A DNA stretch of 64,000 nucleotides, taken from positions 35,626 to 99,625 of the forward strand of contig CAZLEF010000019.1 of the NCBI GenBank assembly GCA_964558465.1. The letters are read 5' to 3'. The notes under the pieces were generated by a model, which searched no databases, was not told the origin of the DNA, and worked only from the letters and a program-made list of their open reading frames with translations. Below are positions 18,055 through 25,879 of this stretch, piece by piece (positions within the stretch are counted from its first letter, which is position 1; the number at the start of each line of letters is the position of its first letter). A program made the position numbers and the translations under genes. Origin of the DNA: JACJYC01 sp964558465. GTDB lineage: Bacteria > Bacteroidota > Bacteroidia > Chitinophagales > Saprospiraceae.

Positions 18055-18531
18055 ATGCAGGTAAAACAAAAATCATTCCGTCAGTTCCTGCCGGTTTCCC
18101 TGGAGGAAGCCTGGGCATTTTTTTCCAGGCCTGAAAACCTGAATGCAATCACGCCGGAGGATATGTCATTTGAGATCCTTTCGGACATCGCGGGTAAGCC
18201 GATGTACCCGGGAATGATCATACAGTACAAGATCACCCCTTTTGGCGGCATAAAAATGGATTGGGTCACGGAGATCACCCAGATTGTGGAATTGGAATAC
18301 TTTATTGACGAACAGCGGTTCGGCCCTTATGCGCTCTGGCACCACCAGCACCATTTCAAGGCGGTGAACGGGGGAGTGGAAATGGAAGATATCCTGCATT
18401 ACAAAGTACCGTACGGGGTCATCGGCACGATCGCCGACCGGCTTTTTGTCGATCAAAAGATCGGGCAGATTTTCGCGTTCAGGGAAAAAGCGCTGGAGCG
18501 GATATTTGTGAAAGGAAAAGTAGCCGTTTAG
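18055..18531 (+). CDS. SRPBCC-fold (START/Bet v1-like) protein
   Basis: 158 residues with no signal peptide. The start, LPVSLEEAWAFFSRPENLNAITP, is the usual SRPBCC opening strand and helix, followed by ITPFGGIKMDWVTEITQI, FIDEQRFGPYALWHHQHHFK and a long C-terminal helix. Members bind hydrophobic ligands in a deep cavity; the ligand here is unknown. The stop TAG at 18529-18531 shares two bases with the stop of the convergent Rpn-type gene, so the two genes overlap tail to tail by four bases. Confidence 0.8.
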   Translation: MQVKQKSFRQFLPVSLEEAWAFFSRPENLNAITPEDMSFEILSDIAGKPMYPGMIIQYKITPFGGIKMDWVTEITQIVELEYFIDEQRFGPYALWHHQHHFKAVNGGVEMEDILHYKVPYGVIGTIADRLFVDQKIGQIFAFREKALERIFVKGKVAV

Positions 18532-19562
18532 GCTTTTTCTTTTTTGATCTGATCCAGGATTTCCACTACCTTTTCTTCCGGTAAACGGGTGAGTTTGGAC
18601 AAGAGGTTTATGGACAAACCTTCCCGCAACCCGGCTTCCAGAACCTGGCGGATTCCTTGTTGGAGTCCTTCCTGAAGTCCTTGTTGGAGTCCTTCCTGAA
18701 GTCCTTGTTGGAGTCCTTCCTGAAGTCCTTGTTGGAGTCCTTCCTGAAGTCCTTGCTGAAGCAACATTTGAACCTTTGCTTCAACCCTTTTTTCTACAAG
18801 TTGTTCCAGGGTGCTCATAGCAATTTTATTTACGCTTTTTGGAAAATTCTCAATAATCAGTTCTGCTTTGCCTGCATTCATCTCCATTGACCCAAAGATA
18901 TAAACAAGGATTGATCGGACAAAGTTTCTTCTCTCATCTTCTTCCGCTGATCCGTCCAACCCTGTTAGTATGATTCCAATTTTATTAATAAGGTATTGTT
19001 CGTCCCAAATATGTTTTAAGGACAATAGCGTGTTGATTAAAATTCCTGCCTTCAGCCCGATAATGAACTCGTCAGGTATTTTTTTCAGGTCTGTCAATAT
19101 GTACTCAAAATCGGGAAGATATTTAACCAAGGATTCATCCGCCTCAGGAAAATAATCCACCAACGTTTGTTTTGGCCATTCTTCCTGTCCATTATATACA
19201 ATTACCGGAAGTATTAAAGGCGGTTTGTTTTTTCTTTTCAGGGGGCCCTCCCATATCCCAACCATATATTTCAAAAGCTGAAAATGAGGGTAGGGAACAG
19301 GGCTGCTTTTGTGTTCCCAGAGGATTGTAACCCAGGCTTCATGATTACTCCCGGCAAAGGGACACCTGTAAATCACATCGGCAAAAAACTCGTTAAGGCT
19401 GCCCGAAACAAATGCATCTTTCACTGGCTCGAGCTGGCTAAAATCCAACTTTTCCTGAATCGGTTCCGGGAGGAAATACCTCAAAAAATCCCTGGCCACT
19501 TCAGGGTAGCTGAAGGCTTCCTTAAAAAATTCATCGTGTCGTTTAGGTGTCGGAGAGCGCAT
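18528..19562 (-). CDS. Rpn-family recombination-promoting nuclease (PD-(D/E)XK, transposase-31-like)
   Basis: 344 residues from the ATG at 19562 (MRSPTPKRHDEFFKEAFS), the usual opening of this family; the frame is open 10 codons upstream. The nuclease core includes LRYFLPEPIQEKLDFSQLEP, then DVIYRCPF and ILWEHKSSPVPYPHFQLLKY (E-x-K), and PVIVYNGQEEW. Rpn proteins are DNA endonucleases implicated in RecA-independent recombination or phage defence; many copies per genome are common in Bacteroidota and cyanobacteria. The C-terminal half carries a pure 8-residue repeat (LQQGLQEG, four copies) before a final helix, encoded by a 24-bp tandem DNA repeat. The repeat is presumably an amphipathic coiled coil. 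Confidence 0.85.
   Translation of the reverse strand: MRSPTPKRHDEFFKEAFSYPEVARDFLRYFLPEPIQEKLDFSQLEPVKDAFVSGSLNEFFADVIYRCPFAGSNHEAWVTILWEHKSSPVPYPHFQLLKYMVGIWEGPLKRKNKPPLILPVIVYNGQEEWPKQTLVDYFPEADESLVKYLPDFEYILTDLKKIPDEFIIGLKAGILINTLLSLKHIWDEQYLINKIGIILTGLDGSAEEDERRNFVRSILVYIFGSMEMNAGKAELIIENFPKSVNKIAMSTLEQLVEKRVEAKVQMLLQQGLQEGLQQGLQEGLQQGLQEGLQQGLQEGLQQGIRQVLEAGLREGLSINLLSKLTRLPEEKVVEILDQIKKEKA
18657..18752. repeat. 24-bp in-frame tandem repeat within the Rpn gene (4 units)
   Basis: The unit TTGTTGGAGTCCTTCCTGAA followed by GTCC is repeated four times without visible mismatch, encoding (LQQGLQEG)n on the minus strand. The unit is a multiple of three, so slippage would change coiled-coil length in steps of eight residues without a frameshift. 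Confidence 0.9.
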
Positions 19563-19622
19563 GAAACGGGCTTTAGCCAACAAAAATAACAATAAATTTT
19601 AAAAAAAATAAAAATAAAAAAA

Positions 19623-20810
19623 TTATTTTATTTTACCAAAAGGCGTCGGATAAAAAAAGCCATTATGAAAACGAATGACTACCCAATATTGCCCCGGCGG
19701 CAATGCGTTAACCGGCAACGGAATGGAATGTTTGCCGGCCGGCAAATGCACGGGGGCGGCTTCCTGTATCAAAGGCCTGCCCAGAAGATCGCTCACCAGC
19801 CAGGTGAACCGCCCGGCTTTTTTCAGGTGCAGGCTTAAAAACGCCTCCTTGCCGGCCGGATTGGGGTACACAGCCGGCATTTCGCCAAATATTTCCGCAA
19901 CTTCAATCCTGTCGATCAGCAATTGAACACAAGCGCTGTCGTAATTCATGCAGAGGGAATCCCGGTACGCCGGCCAGTCCAATCCCAGCCGGGCTTCGCA
20001 AATGGAATCATGCAATTCCACAAACCCTTCGTGGTTTTGCCCGAAGTTTCCGTGTTCAGAGCAGGCGATTTCATAAGAATGACCGATGCATAGATCCAGG
20101 CAGATATCGCAGGTAACGGGCCTGAAAACCTTGATGTCGTCCACGGTAATGATGGAGAACTGGACGGGCGGACTGAACAGCGCAAACCTGGGGTCTTCCA
20201 CCATCGTGTCGCAAACCGCGACGATGGTGAAAGTATGGATGAGGGCCCCGGCCACCAGGGTATCCAAATGAGTGTTCAAGGTGGTCGCCCTAAGGTCGAC
20301 AAAATCTCCTGCTGCCGTATATTCAACGGTGTACAAAGGCGCATTGGAGTTAAAATCCCAGGTAAAATCGATTGTAAACCGGTTCAGGTCGCTGTTGTAG
20401 GCCAGCGATTCGATCTGAAGCCCCGTGACAGGCAGGCATTTTCCCGAATTTTCTCCCGGCAGGATGCTGAAGGAAGCGCCGGTATGCCTGAGCCCGTCCT
20501 CGCAAAGGCTGATAACGGTGAAAGTATGCGGGCTGCTGGTCGGGAACAATTCGATTGGGAAAATGAGATTTTCAACCGTTATCACTTCCGACATCGGTTC
20601 GCCCCCGATCAGGAATTCATGCAAGACCTGGTAAGCCTGTACGCCGGGTTGAGGGATGACCTCCAGGGTGGCCAGCGCTGCATCCGGTCCCAAAGGCTGA
20701 TAGTTTCTCAATATCAGTTCGGAAGCATCACAGGCAGGCGTTTGCCCTTCTAATCTGGCAGACAAAAATGCCAGTAAGGCCAGACTCAACAGAATTTTTG
20801 AACGGATCAT
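19623..20810 (-). CDS. Secreted protein with T9SS C-terminal sorting domain
   Basis: 395 residues from the ATG at 20810 (MIRSKILLSLALLAFLSA, signal peptide cut before QTPAC). The frame is open 30 codons further, but that would run into the divergent gene and precede the signal. The middle consists of fibronectin-III-like beta repeats, then a Cys-rich segment near 250-310 (CDICLDLCIGHSYEIACSEH). The C-terminal 80 residues match a type A T9SS sorting domain: AVYPNPAGKEAFLSLHLKKA, VSDLLGRPL, and LPPGQYWVVIRF. It is predicted to cross the outer membrane by T9SS and be surface-anchored or released. Function of the mature region unknown. Confidence 0.85.
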   Translation of the reverse strand: MIRSKILLSLALLAFLSARLEGQTPACDASELILRNYQPLGPDAALATLEVIPQPGVQAYQVLHEFLIGGEPMSEVITVENLIFPIELFPTSSPHTFTVISLCEDGLRHTGASFSILPGENSGKCLPVTGLQIESLAYNSDLNRFTIDFTWDFNSNAPLYTVEYTAAGDFVDLRATTLNTHLDTLVAGALIHTFTIVAVCDTMVEDPRFALFSPPVQFSIITVDDIKVFRPVTCDICLDLCIGHSYEIACSEHGNFGQNHEGFVELHDSICEARLGLDWPAYRDSLCMNYDSACVQLLIDRIEVAEIFGEMPAVYPNPAGKEAFLSLHLKKAGRFTWLVSDLLGRPLIQEAAPVHLPAGKHSIPLPVNALPPGQYWVVIRFHNGFFYPTPFGKIK

Positions 20811-20891
20811 GGCTTTCGGTTTTAGGGAATGGTGAACAAATTTAAAAATTCCGGCCAACTTGAATATCTTTATTGGGCCAATCCGGACCGC

Positions 20892-22352
20892 ATGCATCAA
20901 AAGCTTTTGGAATTATTGCAATCATTGTCGCCCAACCAGTGGCGGGGATTGGAAAAATTCCTGATCTCGCCCTACTTCAATGAAAATGAAAAACTGTGCG
21001 AATTATTGGTCTGTTTACGCGATTGCGGTGTCGGGAACGATCCTGTGCCGGAGCAGGTTTTTGAGGTTCTTTACCCGGGCCAGACCTTCCAGAAGCAAGT
21101 CATCGACCGGCTTTCTTCTCTTTTGTTCAAACAAGCCGAGCAATTTCTGGCCGTTGAGCGTTTCCTCGGCAACGACTTTGCGCAGGATCTTCAACTGCTC
21201 GAATATTATCAGCAATCGCTCAATGACCGGCTTTTTCAGGCCAAACTGCGACAATTGAACAAGACGCAGGAAAGTCAAAACATACGGGGGATCGAATTTT
21301 TGCGCAACCAGTTTGCCATAGAAAACGCACTGACGGCCTGGGCTGGACAACGCGACCAAAGGACCGGCGACATCAACCTGCAGCAATTGAACGAAAGCCA
21401 GGACCGCCTGTTTTTGGCCGAAAAACTTCGCCTGCTCAACAATATGATCAGCCGGAGCAAAGTCGTTCAGCAGGAATATGAACTCACCTGGCTCGAACCC
21501 TTATTGGATAAACTTTCGGGTGAAGACCTGGCCAACTGGCCGTTGCTGGATATTTATTACGCGGAATTGTTGTTGCAGAAAACCCCTTCGGACCGGAGGC
21601 ATTACGAGGCGCTGAAAGCCAAAACCAACACTTATGCCGGCAAAATACCGCCTGAAGAACTCAGGGGCGCCTTTTCGGTTCTGGAAAACTCGGCCAAAAA
21701 GCTATTTGATATGGATACCTATCTCGGAGAGCTTTTTGACCTGTACACCCGCCAACTCGAGTTGGGCCTGTTTTTTCAGAATGGCAACATCCATCATTCG
21801 GTTCTGCACAATATCGTTGCCCTGGCCCTCAACCTGGGCCGGACGGAATGGGCCGAATCTTTCCTGGAACAAAACCGGAAAAATATCCTTCCACTGGAAT
21901 TCGCCGAAGATATTTACCTGCAAAATAAAGCAGAGGTAGAATACCACCGGCGGAATTTCGGCGAGGCCATGAAACTCCTGCAACAGGCCAATCCGGATGA
22001 TATTTATTACAAACTCAAACAAAAGAGCCTTCTTGCGGTCATTTACTTCGAACTAAGGGAATGGGACGCCCTGGATAACTTCCTGAATAGTTTTGCCAAA
22101 TTCATCTTCGACCAGCAACGAAAGATCTCCGCTGATAAAGTTGCTTCCTACCGCCAATTCCTCAACGCCATCCGGAAATTATTCCGATGGGTGACCTCCG
22201 GACCTGAAATCATGGAAGCGCTGGCAAAAAACCGGGGCATCCGGGATAAAAAACTTCAGGACAAGCTTCAGGTCTGGCAACAGGAATTGATGAATGAACC
22301 GATGTTTTATGGCAAAAAATGGTTGCTGGATAAAATAAAGGAGTTGATTTGA
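20892..22352 (+). CDS. Conserved helical protein of unknown function
   Basis: 486 residues from the ATG at 20892 (MHQKLLELLQSLSPNQWRGL). The frame is open from 20829, but that start would leave only 18 bp to the divergent gene's start. Almost entirely alpha-helical, no signal peptide and no membrane segment; the periodic pattern of paired helices (for example AEVEYHRRNFGEAMKLLQQA near 365) suggests TPR- or HEAT-like solenoid packing. I recall similar-length proteins in other Saprospiria but no named family. It is monocistronic, followed by a repeat-containing spacer. Confidence 0.75.
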   Translation: MHQKLLELLQSLSPNQWRGLEKFLISPYFNENEKLCELLVCLRDCGVGNDPVPEQVFEVLYPGQTFQKQVIDRLSSLLFKQAEQFLAVERFLGNDFAQDLQLLEYYQQSLNDRLFQAKLRQLNKTQESQNIRGIEFLRNQFAIENALTAWAGQRDQRTGDINLQQLNESQDRLFLAEKLRLLNNMISRSKVVQQEYELTWLEPLLDKLSGEDLANWPLLDIYYAELLLQKTPSDRRHYEALKAKTNTYAGKIPPEELRGAFSVLENSAKKLFDMDTYLGELFDLYTRQLELGLFFQNGNIHHSVLHNIVALALNLGRTEWAESFLEQNRKNILPLEFAEDIYLQNKAEVEYHRRNFGEAMKLLQQANPDDIYYKLKQKSLLAVIYFELREWDALDNFLNSFAKFIFDQQRKISADKVASYRQFLNAIRKLFRWVTSGPEIMEALAKNRGIRDKKLQDKLQVWQQELMNEPMFYGKKWLLDKIKELI

Positions 22353-22440
22353 TGACCACTAAGGGCGCTAAGGAATGCTGATCACAAAATTAATACGGAA
22401 TCCTCAGTGTCCCTCAGTGGTCTTAGTGGTAAAAAAAATA
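22353..22440. repeat. ACCACTAAG-type inverted repeat spacer
   Basis: ACCACTAAGGGCGCTAAGG at 22355-22373 has imperfect reverse-complement counterparts (CCTCAGTGTCCCTCAGTGG, CTTAGTGGT) at 22402-22431, giving a hairpin after the upstream stop. The same word reappears near 24588-24615 at the end of the AONS-like gene (GACCACTAAGAGCGCTG then GCCACTAAG), so this is a small dispersed repeat family. Confidence 0.55.
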
Positions 22441-22464
22441 AACGATCTCAACCCTGAAAACCCC

Positions 22465-22472
22465 TATATTTG
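22465..22472 (+). promoter_or_regulatory. Predicted -7 element for the lipoprotein/EAD-like/AONS-like cluster
   Basis: TATATTTG matches TAnnTTTG and lies 19 nt before the ATG at 22492. No TTG was found at the expected upstream spacing, so this is a half-site prediction. Confidence 0.4.
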
Positions 22473-22491
22473 ACAAGAAATTGAAGTTCCC

Positions 22492-23175
22492 ATGAAAAAC
22501 AATAATTATCTGCTGCTGCTGTTGGCCGGATTATTTGCCGTCCTTTTATCTGCCGCCGGGTGCATCCGGAACAACCAGGTTTTTGCCTATGTCGGAAGGG
22601 GTGTGGTCGTTTTGGCCAAGGATTCAAAAACCCTGACGGCGGTTGTCGGCAGCGGGGTAGCCGCAGGTGGAATAACGGCCCTGGCCTTTGACTGGGGCGA
22701 ACAGAAACAGATCAGCCTGAAGGAAGCTCAGGCCCTTGTGCCGGATTGGGACGGAAAAAATTCAACCGTATTGTACAATCCCGAAGCCATACAAATCGCT
22801 TTTAATCCGGAACCGCAAACCGGGAAACTGGCTTCCCTTTTGAGGGCCTCCGGTTCACCGCAAGCCGAACCATCAGCTTTTAAGGTGCCGCTCGGCCAAT
22901 TGATCGGGGCCGGTGTGGTGGTTACAGACACCGGCATGCTGGGCAAAAAGCCGGTCCTGTCACCCGAAACCCTGGCAAAATACCAGATCGGAGTAGCCGC
23001 GCCCAAACCCGCTGATTCCCTCCAACTCCGTCCCCTGATCCGGATCGGCGGGCAGGAGTACCGCCTGGGCGAACCCATCTCGATGATCGAGTTGAAAAAA
23101 TTGAATGCACCGTCCCAATCCATCTCCACGGAAACGTTCAAACAGATCTGGAACGCCGTTTTTTCAAAAAACTGA
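22492..23175 (+). CDS. Putative lipoprotein of unknown function, first gene of a three-gene cluster
   Basis: 227 residues with a lipoprotein signal (MKNNNYLLLLLAGLFAVLL, lipobox SAAGC, Cys near 24). A Gly/Ala-rich stretch (VVGSGVAAGGITALAF, about 52-67) may be a second hydrophobic segment. The rest is short strands and turns with no motif I recognise. It ends 2 bp before the ATG of the EAD-like membrane protein gene, and the AONS-like gene follows 4 bp after that, so the three are likely co-transcribed and translationally coupled. Start ATG at 22492. Confidence 0.75.
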   Translation: MKNNNYLLLLLAGLFAVLLSAAGCIRNNQVFAYVGRGVVVLAKDSKTLTAVVGSGVAAGGITALAFDWGEQKQISLKEAQALVPDWDGKNSTVLYNPEAIQIAFNPEPQTGKLASLLRASGSPQAEPSAFKVPLGQLIGAGVVVTDTGMLGKKPVLSPETLAKYQIGVAAPKPADSLQLRPLIRIGGQEYRLGEPISMIELKKLNAPSQSISTETFKQIWNAVFSKN

Positions 23176-23177
23176 CC

Positions 23178-23522
23178 ATGAAGGACTACCGGGTGGAAGC
23201 CAAAAAGATACTGGCAAAAGGCGACCTTGAAGGCGCCGTCAAACTGATGTTGAAAGCTGAACCGGATAATCCGGATCTGACCCGCCTTTCGGCCCGCCTT
23301 AACCAATATAAGGAAGAAAAAAACCTGGGCACGACCGGGTTCGAACAACTCAACGTCCTTTACAACCAGATCCTTACGGCCTTAACCGATATTCTGGACG
23401 GGAAACAGCCCAAAGCGACCGAAACAGAGGAAAAAGAACAGTTGTACAAGGTGATCGGCGCCATTGTTGTTTTTTTACTGGTTGCCTTGTTTGCAGCCTT
23501 GATCTTCACCCAATTCTTCTGA
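23178..23522 (+). CDS. Small membrane protein with effector-associated-domain (EAD11-like) N-terminus
   Basis: 114 residues. Residues 1-75 are helical with an opening (VEAKKILAKGDLEGAVKLML) and a core (LTRLSARLNQYKEEKNLGT, followed by GFEQLNVLYNQILTALTDIL) that I recognise as the EAD11-like pattern seen in predicted conflict-system proteins; there, EADs recruit effectors by self-association. Residues 76-92 are a charged linker, and 93-112 (VIGAIVVFLLVALFAALIF) a C-terminal membrane helix, so the EAD would face the cytoplasm on a tail anchor. No effector domain is fused. The start ATG is 2 bp after the lipoprotein stop. The EAD assignment is from memory of the sequence pattern and needs a profile search. 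Confidence 0.65.
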   Translation: MKDYRVEAKKILAKGDLEGAVKLMLKAEPDNPDLTRLSARLNQYKEEKNLGTTGFEQLNVLYNQILTALTDILDGKQPKATETEEKEQLYKVIGAIVVFLLVALFAALIFTQFF

Positions 23523-23526
23523 TACT

Positions 23527-24615
23527 TTGCCGATCAAAAAAGAAATTGTCATTACCCGCCAAAAGGCGGGCAGAACCCTTGAACTCGAAGGCCGGACCTG
23601 GCGGTATTTCAGCGGCGCTCACTATCTGGGTATCCAGGCCGACCCTGAATTTGCCGAATTGGTCACAGAGGGCCTTTCCATCTGGGGCGCTCATTTTGGA
23701 GGCTCCCGGCGTTCCAATTTGCGCCTGAGCATTTTTGAAGAGTCCGAAAACCTGTTGGCCGGCTATTGCGGTGCGGAAGCTGCGTTGATCCTGTCGAGCG
23801 GCTCGCTGGCCGGACAAATGTTGTTGCATCACCTCCAATCCACCGACCATTTGTATTGCGCGCCCAACGTCCATCCCGCATTGTGTTTGCCAGGAACGGC
23901 GCCTGCGGCAGGGTGGGGGAGTTGGCTGGAAACCCTGTTGAGGGACGCCCCGACCTGGAAACGACCGGTTTCCCTGATCCTCAACCGGATGGACCCGCTG
24001 CTCGCCCGGACAGCGCCGCTGGATTGGCTGGAGGCTTTGCCATCCGGGGTTTCGTACCGGTTGATCGTCGATGATTCCCATTATCTGGGGGTGTTGGGGG
24101 CAAATGGCGGGGGCAGTTACAGCGATTTGAAACTGCCGCCCAATTTCGGGCTGGTCGTGGTCAGTTCCCTGGGAAAAGCCCTGGGGTTGCCGGCGGGTGT
24201 TATTTTAGGATCGTCGGAATTGATCAACCGGCTTTGGGGCAGTTCGCTGTTTGGCGGGGCTTCACCTCCACCGCCCGCTTATTTGCACGCATTCGTCCGG
24301 GGCCGGGATATTTACCAGGCGGCCCGCGCCCGTTTGCAGGCAAGGATAAATGAATGGGAAAATTTTATCGCCGGACTTGGACTTTTTTCCAGTTTTCCAG
24401 GCTTCCCGGTTTATTACACCCGGCATAATGAACTGGCGGCCTTTTTGGAAAAATACCAGGTATTGATCTCCAGTTTTCCTTATCCCAGTCCGGATGATCC
24501 ATTGGTTACGCGCGTGATCCTGAATGCCCTGCATACTTCGGAGGATTTGGGTTACCTGGCATTATGTTTGAAGGAGTTTGTTTTGGGGACCACTAAGAGC
24601 GCTGGGGGCCACTAA
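23527..24615 (+). CDS. AONS-like PLP-dependent enzyme (8-amino-7-oxononanoate synthase family)
   Basis: 362 residues, class I/II fold, PLP-dependent. Visible: the substrate loop HFGGSRRSNLRLS near 57-69, IVDDSHYLGVLG with the cofactor Asp and His near 180, and the Schiff-base lysine in SSLGKALGLPAG near 220. The family condenses an acyl thioester with an amino acid; biotin synthesis (BioF) is one role, but no other bio genes adjoin. At 362 residues it is slightly shorter than typical BioF (about 385). The only usable start is TTG at 23527, 4 bp after the previous stop; no in-frame ATG exists nearby and an in-frame stop lies at 23500-23502. Could also be a sphingolipid-type (serine palmitoyltransferase-like) or quorum-signal enzyme; I do not decide. 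Confidence 0.75.
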   Translation: MPIKKEIVITRQKAGRTLELEGRTWRYFSGAHYLGIQADPEFAELVTEGLSIWGAHFGGSRRSNLRLSIFEESENLLAGYCGAEAALILSSGSLAGQMLLHHLQSTDHLYCAPNVHPALCLPGTAPAAGWGSWLETLLRDAPTWKRPVSLILNRMDPLLARTAPLDWLEALPSGVSYRLIVDDSHYLGVLGANGGGSYSDLKLPPNFGLVVVSSLGKALGLPAGVILGSSELINRLWGSSLFGGASPPPPAYLHAFVRGRDIYQAARARLQARINEWENFIAGLGLFSSFPGFPVYYTRHNELAAFLEKYQVLISSFPYPSPDDPLVTRVILNALHTSEDLGYLALCLKEFVLGTTKSAGGH

Positions 24616-24636
24616 GTCTCCCGCTCTCACCCTCTC

Positions 24637-25107
24637 TCACCCTCTCACTATACTCTCCAGATCCGCCGGGGAATAAGCGATGGACTTCAGCGTTTTGTGA
24701 TCATCGGCCCGGTACACCAGGAATACGTCGCCGGATTGTTTGATATAACACTCGAAGCCCTTGGTTTTTTTGTAATAATGGGCGGTGGCCTCGGCTTCTT
24801 CCAGCGTCCGGCAGGTTTTGCTCATATTGGAGCGCTGCACTTCGTCGAAGAGGGCGCGGAATTTTTCGCCCAGGCCAAATTCCAGGACGGCGCCCGACAA
24901 AACGTATTGTATATCGCAGAGCGCATCAGCTACCCCCACAATATCCTTGTTTTCGATGGCTTCCTCCAGTTCTTTTAGCTCTTCAGCGATCAGGTTGACC
25001 CGCAGCCGGCAGCGTTCCTCAGCAGGGATTACCGGGTGCGGTTCGATCGGGTGGTGAAAAGTGCGGTGAAAATCGGCGACCTGGTTGAGGGCGTCCAGTT
25101 GATCCAT
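24637..25107 (-). CDS. MazG/PRA-PH-like nucleotide pyrophosphohydrolase
   Basis: 156 residues from the ATG at 25107 (MDQLDALNQVADFHRTFHHP). An upstream in-frame reading adds 35 residues unlike the family. Core motif: RVNLIAEELKELEEAIENKD followed by DIVGVADALCDIQYVLSGAV, that is the EExxE ... ExxD metal-binding arrangement of all-alpha NTP pyrophosphohydrolases. It would hydrolyse nucleoside triphosphates to monophosphates plus pyrophosphate, as house-cleaning. The C-terminal 45 residues (FECYIKQSGDVFLVYRADDH) are a small beta add-on. It is convergent with the AONS-like gene. Confidence 0.82.
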   Translation of the reverse strand: MDQLDALNQVADFHRTFHHPIEPHPVIPAEERCRLRVNLIAEELKELEEAIENKDIVGVADALCDIQYVLSGAVLEFGLGEKFRALFDEVQRSNMSKTCRTLEEAEATAHYYKKTKGFECYIKQSGDVFLVYRADDHKTLKSIAYSPADLESIVRG

Positions 25108-25349
25108 ATTGGGTGGTTTTTGGGGGTAAAGATAGGGAAGGCGGGGGAAAAGGCAATTGAAATTCATGATCCAATCGGGGTTGAGCCCTGCCCGCATTGC
25201 AACAGGGCTCAACCTGCTTATTCCTTTATTCTCGCAATTTTTAAGGTTTTGGTCATATTTGTGCTTTCAAACCTAATAACGAACCATCCCTTCGCCCGCC
25301 CGGCCTACGGCTCGTTCGGGTAAAAATCAATCGAACCAATTTTAACTAC

Positions 25350-25799
25350 ATGCTCCTCCTAAAATCCCTCCTGGCCTTCCTCCTCCTCCCCTGCGTCGTC
25401 GCTGGGCTCATCCCCTGGCTGCTGGCGCCGGAAGGTTCGATCCGGCCATTCGGCTGGTCGTGGTCGGTATTGTTGGCAGGTATGGTCATCCTGGTCTGGT
25501 GCGTGCGCGATTTTTACGTGGCCGGGAAAGGCACCCTGGCGCCCTGGGCCCCGCCCCAAAAACTGGTGACGACAGGCCTGTACCGCTATACCCGCAACCC
25601 GATGTACATCGGCGTATTGACCATTGTCCTGGGCTGGAGCCTGCTGACGGGTTATTGGCCGATGACCGCCTACTTCCTGGTCCTGGCCATTATTTTCCAC
25701 CTCAGGGTGTTGTATTATGAGGAACCGCAGATGCGGAAACGGTTTCCGGAAGAGTGGGAATCTTACGCCGGCAAAACGCCGAGATGGATAAGCGGTTGA
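25350..25799 (+). CDS. Isoprenylcysteine carboxyl methyltransferase-like membrane protein (ICMT/PEMT family)
   Basis: 149 residues, three to four membrane helices. The signature is LVTTGLYRYTRNPMYIGVLT (near 73-92) followed by the C-terminal EEPQMRKRFPEEWESYAGKTPRW, the SAM-binding pattern of the bacterial ICMT/PEMT-like family. These are SAM-dependent methyltransferases at the membrane; the substrate is unknown. It is preceded by a short spacer with AATCGAACC words and followed by a strong convergent hairpin. Confidence 0.85.
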   Translation: MLLLKSLLAFLLLPCVVAGLIPWLLAPEGSIRPFGWSWSVLLAGMVILVWCVRDFYVAGKGTLAPWAPPQKLVTTGLYRYTRNPMYIGVLTIVLGWSLLTGYWPMTAYFLVLAIIFHLRVLYYEEPQMRKRFPEEWESYAGKTPRWISG

Positions 25800-25800
25800 A

Positions 25801-25876
25801 ATGTAAAATGTAAAAGACTAAATGCAAAATTTAAAAGTGGACTGCCCACTTTTACATTTTGCATTTTAAATTTTGC
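25801..25876. terminator. Bidirectional hairpin terminator between convergent genes
   Basis: AAATGTAAAATG and AATGCAAAATTTAAAAGTGG on the left are mirrored by CCACTTTT, ACATTTTGCATTTTAAATTT and GCATTTTACATTT on the right, with the loop at about 25841-25845. The long A/T-flanked dyad lies directly between the plus gene ending at 25799 and the minus gene ending at 25880. Confidence 0.75.
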
Positions 25877-25879
25877 ATT

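Noticed and set aside
20829..20891. Earlier start of the helical protein gene
   Set aside because: Leaves 18 bp to the divergent T9SS gene and has no promoter space; ATG at 20892 fits better.
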